DNA from: Fibrobacter sp.
Lineage (GTDB): Bacteria; Fibrobacterota; Fibrobacteria; Fibrobacterales; Fibrobacteraceae
Direction: 5' to 3'
NCBI GenBank assembly: GCA_017615055.1
Contig: JAGAAW010000027.1
Span: 1 to 44,512 of the forward strand
DNA length: 44,512 nt
Position 1 is the stretch's first letter. Every line of letters starts with the position of its first letter. Made by a program: the position numbers and the translations under genes. Under the pieces are notes generated by a model. The model did no database searches and was not told where the DNA came from. It was given only the letters and a program-made list of their open reading frames with translations. Below are positions 41,035-44,512 of the stretch, piece by piece.

Positions 41035-42059
41035 CCGTGCCTCCGTAGCGCCTTCACGAGCGCTGCCCTGCCGGCAAAAGAAATCAGGGCTGCCGCCTTG
41101 TTCCGGCAGCGTGTCCGCGGGTTGAGCAGTGCACCCAGTCGCAATTCCCGGATGTGCTTCCACGCGCGGTCGCGGTAGTCAGCGAATTCGGGCGTATCGC
41201 TCGTGCGCATCAAGATACTGCAGCTTGCGCTAAAGAGGTTGCTCCTAGCAGCCCTCATGAGCCCAGCGCCCTTGCCTGCGATCAGGTCACAAACCGCTTC
41301 TGCAATGTCCAGGAGTTCTGCCTTCTTGCAGTCGTATGCGGTCGCGAGAATGCTCGCGGAGTGCCTGCGGTTCATGTAGAGCGGTTCGGGCACGAACGCA
41401 ACGAGTCTCGCGTCCAAAAATACCTGCGGGATAGTCGCCATGTCCTCGAAGTACTTGCCTGCGGGGAACCGGCGCGTTTTCCAGAGGCGCGTCGCATAGA
41501 GCTTGTTCCATGCGGAATAGTCGGGCTTGTCGTTCTGGTACAGCGCGTTTGCAAGCGCCTTGGCAGGGGAGAGTGCAGCGTGCGTTTTTTTTCCAGGCAG
41601 TCTTTCTCCCGCGGGCATCCCGATACCAGAATCAGCGAACATCCCGATACCAGAATCAGCGAACATCCCGTTGCCCGCAACTAGATTGCCCTCTCCAAAG
41701 AAATGCTTGGCACAGCACGCAATGTCTGCGCCGGTTTGCATGGCCGCATTGAAGAGCGCCTGCAGAAAGTTCGGTGCAATCATGTCGTCGCTATCAACGA
41801 AGGTAATCCAGTCGCCCTCTGCGACTTCAATTCCGGCGTTCCTCGCTTCCGAAAGGCCCTTGTTCGCTTGGCTTACGATGCGGAAGCGTGGATCTTCCTT
41901 GGCGAATTCCTTCGCAATGCCGGTGCTCCCGTCCGTAGAGCCGTCATCGACGATGATGGCCTCGAAATCCTGGAAAGTCTGCCCGTGAATGCTCGCAAGG
42001 CAGTCCGCGATATACGACTCCGTGTTATAGACCGGGATGACGACACTGATTGTTGACAT
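41031..42059 (-). CDS. Family 2 glycosyltransferase (342 aa)
   Basis: The N-terminal GT-A domain has MSTISVVIPVYNTESYI, EAIIVDDGSTDGSTGIA, GLSEARNAGIEVAEGDW and the DSDD metal site in FVDSDDMIAPNF. The C-terminal part is helical and basic. The start at 42059 is chosen at the conserved beginning. The frame stays open for 15 more residues (to 42104), but those are encoded by a dispersed palindromic element. Near residue 140 is an in-frame tandem repeat (GMFADSGI twice, 24 bp) in an otherwise diverged loop. It is coupled to the GT32 gene by a 4-nt overlap, so they form a two-gene glycosyltransferase unit, perhaps serving the same glycan as the operon at 14346. Confidence 0.88.
   Translation of the reverse strand: MSTISVVIPVYNTESYIADCLASIHGQTFQDFEAIIVDDGSTDGSTGIAKEFAKEDPRFRIVSQANKGLSEARNAGIEVAEGDWITFVDSDDMIAPNFLQALFNAAMQTGADIACCAKHFFGEGNLVAGNGMFADSGIGMFADSGIGMPAGERLPGKKTHAALSPAKALANALYQNDKPDYSAWNKLYATRLWKTRRFPAGKYFEDMATIPQVFLDARLVAFVPEPLYMNRRHSASILATAYDCKKAELLDIAEAVCDLIAGKGAGLMRAARSNLFSASCSILMRTSDTPEFADYRDRAWKHIRELRLGALLNPRTRCRNKAAALISFAGRAALVKALRRHG
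41616..41663. repeat. 24-bp in-frame tandem repeat inside the GT2 gene
   Basis: Two identical 24-bp copies (41616-41639 and 41640-41663) are followed by a partial third (CATCCCG). They encode MFADSGIG twice. Because 24 is divisible by three, copy-number change would keep the frame. Confidence 0.85.
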
Positions 42060-42063
42060 ACCT

Positions 42064-42164
42064 TTTCTAGATCCTTCGACTACGGGCTGCGCCCTTCTAC
42101 TCATAGAGCATAACTCAACTAGTGAACTAAAGTTCTAAGTTTCGTTTAGCTCAGGATGACACTC
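42064..42164 (-). repeat. Dispersed palindromic element, long form, overlapping a gene end
   Basis: Read on the minus strand it begins GAGTGTCATCCTGAGC and ends AGTCGAAGGATCTAGAA, with the GGGC-GCA-GCCC hairpin near the end, as in the element at 15718. About 55 extra bases lie in the middle, including ACTAGT-centred palindromic sequence. It supplies the last five codons and the stop of the gene ending at 42146 and lies directly upstream of the GT2 start. Confidence 0.8.
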
Positions 42165-42655
42165 TGTGTCACTTCCATCCAGCCGGCCTGAACAAATGCG
42201 CCCGCCCGGACCAAGTCCGCCTGTTCCTTTTCGTAGGCCTTCAGGAGCGTGTTGTAGTCACGCGAGTCACGGACCAGTTTGGCGTCGTGGTGGATTTTCT
42301 TGTAGAGCATGTCCTGCTTCCACTGCGCAATGTCGGCAAGCCCTACGCAACTCTTGTCCAGCGCCTCGAGGTAGGCGGGTACTGCGTCCAGGAATGCTTT
42401 TTCAAAACTTTCGGCCTTTTCCTTCGCCACGATGACTAGGTTCTGCTGTGCGATGATGTTCTTGCGGATCTCGCTCATCAGGCGCACGATGCGCTCAAAG
42501 TCGACTTGCGGCCAAATGCGGTTGAACGGCCACATCTTTTTCCAGTGGAACTTGAAAATGGATTCGTGTGCGGCGTTCTTGGCTCGCAGGAATTCCTTCA
42601 GGTTTTCAAAAATGATCTGCGACGGCAGTTTCTGGGTTTCGGTAGTATCGGTCAT
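42146..42655 (-). CDS. Helical cytoplasmic protein of unknown function (169 aa)
   Basis: There is no signal peptide, membrane segment or recognisable motif. The sequence is predicted mostly helical with many charged residues, for example FENLKEFLRAKNAAHESIFK, FERIVRLMSEIRKNI and LLKAYEKEQADLVRAG. A Trp/Pro segment (FHWKKMWPFNRIWP) lies near residue 40. The last residues SVILS and the stop are read from the palindromic element at 42064-42164, so the original C-terminus has probably been replaced or extended. TTTGTATATTTTTCCGTAGA precedes the ATG, and there is no Shine-Dalgarno sequence. It may share a transcript with the two glycosyltransferase genes downstream; a functional link is not supported. 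Confidence 0.65.
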   Translation of the reverse strand: MTDTTETQKLPSQIIFENLKEFLRAKNAAHESIFKFHWKKMWPFNRIWPQVDFERIVRLMSEIRKNIIAQQNLVIVAKEKAESFEKAFLDAVPAYLEALDKSCVGLADIAQWKQDMLYKKIHHDAKLVRDSRDYNTLLKAYEKEQADLVRAGAFVQAGWMEVTQSVILS

Positions 42656-42664
42656 TCTACGGAA

Positions 42665-42671
42665 AAATATA
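42665..42671 (-). promoter_or_regulatory. Candidate -10-type box TATATTT before the gene at 42655
   Basis: On the minus strand TTTTTTGTATATTTTT ends 7 nt before the ATG at 42655. No Shine-Dalgarno sequence is present. It belongs to the same group as the boxes at 2992, 4578, 12370 and 14202. Confidence 0.4.
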
Positions 42672-42724
42672 CAAAAAAGTGCGTTCTTTGCCTAAATTCG
42701 CCTTTTCGGGGGCTTTTTTTTCTA

Positions 42725-42732
42725 TAAATTTG
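42725..42732 (+). promoter_or_regulatory. Candidate -10-type box TAAATTTG for the operon at 42795
   Basis: TTCTATAAATTTGC lies about 62 nt before the ATG and resembles the boxes of typA and purL. The leader ends with GAAGGA as the Shine-Dalgarno sequence. Confidence 0.4.
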
Positions 42733-42794
42733 CTTGCTTTTTTCAAATTAAGTATTATTTTCATTGTAAACCATTCTCTTTCGAAGGAATTTAT

Positions 42795-43349
42795 ATGGAT
42801 AAGAAAAAGTTCAAGATTTTGGCCATTGTCGATGGCGTGCTCATTGTGGCCCTTGTGGTCTTCATGTTCGCGCTCAAGGGTCAGTACAACGACCAGGCAC
42901 AGAGCTCTGTCAAGGAACAAGTCGGTGCGTACAAGGCTATCGTCAATACTGCCTTGCAGGACCAGTGGAAGTCCATGGACCAGTACGGCATGGCCTGGAA
43001 GCTCGTCTACGCGACCGTCACGGGAGCAAAGACCGAGGCTGCCTTCAATGCCAACGTCCAGAAGATTTTTGACGACAAGGATGCCCGTTTCAAGCAGCTT
43101 TCTTACATGTACACGGCGGCAAGCATTCCGGCTCAGGTGCAGAACGATATCGCTGCGATTGGCCTTGCCGAACAGTTCCTCCTCAAGGACGAGGGTGGCG
43201 TGAAGGAAATTGCATGTGGCAAGAACTGCGTGGCAAAGTTCACGTTCGTCAAGGGCAAGCTCAAGGAGAGCGACTACAAGGCTCTTGTCGAATACAAGTT
43301 TGCGGATAACTTCAGCATCGCTGCCCCGGCGGCATTCAAGTTTGAATAA
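42795..43349 (+). CDS. Single-pass membrane-anchored protein of unknown function, first of a related pair (184 aa)
   Basis: A short basic N-terminus (MDKKKFK) and one transmembrane segment (ILAIVDGVLIVALVVFMFAL) are followed by KGQYNDQAQSS and a helical periplasmic domain. Near residue 140 is a close Cys pair (ACGKNCVAKF). No family is recognised. The next gene has the same layout and a matching KG-Y-DQA junction, so the two are probably diverged duplicates working together, for example as subunits of one envelope complex. A good GAAGGA Shine-Dalgarno sequence precedes the ATG. The spacing to the next gene is 12 nt. Confidence 0.7.
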   Translation: MDKKKFKILAIVDGVLIVALVVFMFALKGQYNDQAQSSVKEQVGAYKAIVNTALQDQWKSMDQYGMAWKLVYATVTGAKTEAAFNANVQKIFDDKDARFKQLSYMYTAASIPAQVQNDIAAIGLAEQFLLKDEGGVKEIACGKNCVAKFTFVKGKLKESDYKALVEYKFADNFSIAAPAAFKFE

Positions 43350-43361
43350 GGAGATTTGAAA

Positions 43362-43859
43362 ATGAATATCAAGAATATATCTATCGTTCTGACCGTTCTC
43401 CTTGTTTTCATCGCGGCGCTGGTCCTTATGCAGAAGGGCAACTATGTTGACCAGGCTACGGAACATTACAACAAGACGACCGAAGCCTCTTTCAAGGGTG
43501 GCAAGAAGATTCTCGAATACGTGAACAACTCTGTTGACGTGAACAAGCTCGTGTGGGCTATGGCTGTCGAAGCGAACCAGACGGTGAAGACTTCGCAGGA
43601 CATGGCTAAGCTCGAAGCCAAGTACTTCCCGACAACGAAGGGCTCCAACAGCATCGCTCAGAAGACCCGCCGTTTCGAGGCTACTAGCGCTTACTTCATC
43701 GTGTCCACTTTCGACAAGGTCGATGAGGACAAGAAGACCAACCTCAAGACCCTTTCGGGCCTCAAGTCTATCGATGTCGGCGCCCTGATGGGTGAGGCTC
43801 CGGTGGCTCAGGAAGAGGAAATGCCTGAAGGCGAAGAATACGAAGAAGGCGAGGAATAA
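43362..43859 (+). CDS. Single-pass membrane-anchored protein with acidic tail, second of the pair (165 aa)
   Basis: MNIKNISIVLTVLLVFIAAL is a membrane anchor followed by KGNYVDQATEH, which matches the first gene of the pair. A Lys-rich helical domain follows (KLEAKYFPTTKGSNSIAQK), and the C-terminus is extremely acidic (EEEMPEGEEYEEGEE), which may bind cations or a basic partner. The ATG at 43362 has AAGGAG 8 nt upstream; a TTG six bases earlier is less likely. No family is recognised. A hairpin and a strong terminator follow. Confidence 0.7.
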   Translation: MNIKNISIVLTVLLVFIAALVLMQKGNYVDQATEHYNKTTEASFKGGKKILEYVNNSVDVNKLVWAMAVEANQTVKTSQDMAKLEAKYFPTTKGSNSIAQKTRRFEATSAYFIVSTFDKVDEDKKTNLKTLSGLKSIDVGALMGEAPVAQEEEMPEGEEYEEGEE

Positions 43860-43861
43860 TC

Positions 43862-43888
43862 CTAACTTCTTGATTCTCAACGAGTTAG
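43862..43888. other. Hairpin related to that at 19217
   Basis: CTAACTTCTTGA-TTC-TCAACGAGTTAG forms ten Watson-Crick pairs, one G-U and one mismatch. It shares the AACTCGTTGA/TCAACGAGTT core with the hairpin at 19217-19243. It sits 2 nt after a stop codon and before the terminator at 43903. Confidence 0.6.
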
Positions 43889-43902
43889 AAAAACAACTCC
43901 AA

Positions 43903-43930
43903 CGACCCGCCCCGCGGGCCGTTTTTTTTT
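43903..43930 (+). terminator. Rho-independent terminator
   Basis: The stem CGACCCGC (43903-43910) pairs with GCGGGCCG (43914-43921) with one mismatch, around CCC. Nine T residues follow directly. It ends the two-gene operon at 42795-43859. Confidence 0.9.
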
Positions 43931-43938
43931 GTTCTTGT

Positions 43939-43976
43939 TGTCATTCTGGAGGGGCGAAGCCCCGATAGAATCCATG
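43939..43976 (+). repeat. Palindromic element related to 15718 and 42064, third member
   Basis: TTGTCATTCTGG begins it and GATAGAATCCATGG ends it. The hairpin GGGGC-GAA-GCCCC (43951-43963) is enclosed by ATTCT/AGAAT (43943-43947 with 43967-43971). Compared with the other members (ATCCT/AGGAT), a C-G pair has become a T-A pair, so pairing is kept. Confidence 0.6.
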
Positions 43977-43988
43977 GCTTTTTTTTTC

Positions 43989-43996
43989 TAAATTTG
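43989..43996 (+). promoter_or_regulatory. Candidate -10-type box TAAATTTG for purL
   Basis: TTCTAAATTTGCG is identical to the sequence before typA and lies 31 nt before the purL ATG. No purine riboswitch fits in the short leader. Confidence 0.45.
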
Positions 43997-44027
43997 CGTT
44001 GGAAAAATAAACTCAACCGAGGTTAAA

Positions 44028-44512
44028 ATGCTCATCTTACGTGGTACGCCGGCTCTGTCGACTTTCCGTCTCCAGAAACTTTCTTCCGATTTCACGGCTG
44101 CGGGGCTCTCTGTCGCTTCCGTCTATGCCGAATTCCTGCATGTGGTGGACCTGTCCGCCGACCTGACCGACGCAGAAACTGAAAAGCTCAAGAAAGTGCT
44201 GCATTACGGTCCGGCCCGCGAACCCAAGCCGCTCGAAGGCGAACTCTTTGTGGTCTGCCCCCGTCCGGGTACCATCAGCCCCTGGAGCTCCAAGGCAACA
44301 GACATCGCCCACATCTGCGGTCTCCCGGCTATCAAGCGCATTGAACGCGCCATTGCCTACTACGTGAAGTTTGAAGGTGCAGTACCGGCCGGTGCCCGCG
44401 AAACAATCTCGGCCAAGATTCACGACCGCATGACACAGGCCGTTTTCGCCGACACCGCTTCCCTTGAAGTTCTATTCAGCAAGGAAGAACCGCGTCCGCT
44501 GAACGTGATTCC
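44028..44512 (+). CDS. purL: Phosphoribosylformylglycinamidine synthase PurL, N-terminal part (3' end outside window)
   Basis: MLILRGTPALSTFRLQKL, YAEFLHVVDLSADLTDAE, LHYGPA, and CPRPGTISPWSSKATDIAHI are the N-terminal PurS-like and linker blocks of the large single-chain PurL found in proteobacteria and related groups. The enzyme converts FGAR to FGAM with glutamine and ATP in purine synthesis. IERAIAYYVKF and KIHDRMTQAVF continue the family pattern. The ATG has a GAGG Shine-Dalgarno sequence 5 nt upstream. About 160 residues are visible. The synthetase and glutaminase domains lie beyond the window. Confidence 0.95.
   Translation, partial: MLILRGTPALSTFRLQKLSSDFTAAGLSVASVYAEFLHVVDLSADLTDAETEKLKKVLHYGPAREPKPLEGELFVVCPRPGTISPWSSKATDIAHICGLPAIKRIERAIAYYVKFEGAVPAGARETISAKIHDRMTQAVFADTASLEVLFSKEEPRPLNVI

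Noticed and set aside
41035-41163. Longer N-terminus for the GT32 gene
   Set aside because: It overlaps the GT2 coding region by far more than the 4-nt ATGA junction and shows no conserved residues; the family starts at MIPKKIHFCW.
42657-43880. Open frame of 407 codons on the minus strand
   Set aside because: It is codon-aligned antisense to two genes with good Shine-Dalgarno sequences and membrane anchors, and it runs through their promoter and the downstream hairpin. It is a shadow frame.

Overview
The window looks like Fibrobacter (phylum Fibrobacterota). The strongest marker is the lipoprotein at 12437-13210, which carries the Fibrobacter major paralogous (FISUMP-type) domain. A gingipain-fold peptidase of the PorU type (4590-8681) and a giant protein ending in a type IX secretion (T9SS) sorting domain fit that phylum. 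No rRNA, tRNA, CRISPR array or insertion sequence was seen. The largest gene-free gap is about 220 bp, and most gaps contain promoters, terminators or dispersed palindromic repeats.

Layout. 1-4557: 5' part of typA, a receiver-like protein, a lamin-tail lipoprotein, a GGQ release-factor-like protein, and an abutting lipoprotein/secreted-protein pair. 4590-9535: PorU-like C25 peptidase and a polytopic membrane protein. 9681-12363: yicC and a fused metX-metW. 12437-14196: FISUMP lipoprotein and a FemAB/GNAT-like acyltransferase, convergent. 14346-19190: a six-gene polysaccharide operon with two FdtA-like ketoisomerase cupins, a DegT-family aminotransferase, a left-handed beta-helix acyltransferase, a Wzx-type flippase and a GT2 glycosyltransferase. 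It would make and export a glycan containing a 3-amino-3,6-dideoxyhexose. 19369-40074: one 6,901-residue secreted protein. 40294-42655 (minus): GT32 and GT2 glycosyltransferases and an unknown helical protein. 42795-43859: two related membrane-anchored proteins. 44028-end: start of purL.

The giant protein is the outstanding object. After a signal peptide it has 17 CUB-like modules, nearly all alternating with InlB-type small beta modules (about 645 nt per pair). It then has 13 Listeria-Bacteroides-type repeats with a covarying cysteine pair, and finally a T9SS sorting domain. Codon use and repeat spacing both change near 34.1 kb, which suggests that the gene grew in separate episodes.

A second theme is small dispersed palindromic elements. 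A 131-bp three-hairpin element occurs twice and a different 63-bp element once, all between convergent gene ends and associated with direct repeats. A third family (GTCATCCTGAGC ... CGAAGGATCT) inserts 16 residues into the aminotransferase and supplies the last codons and stop of another gene. A third theme is a TATATTT/TATTTTT box 5-11 nt before several start codons that lack a Shine-Dalgarno sequence, suggesting leaderless mRNAs.
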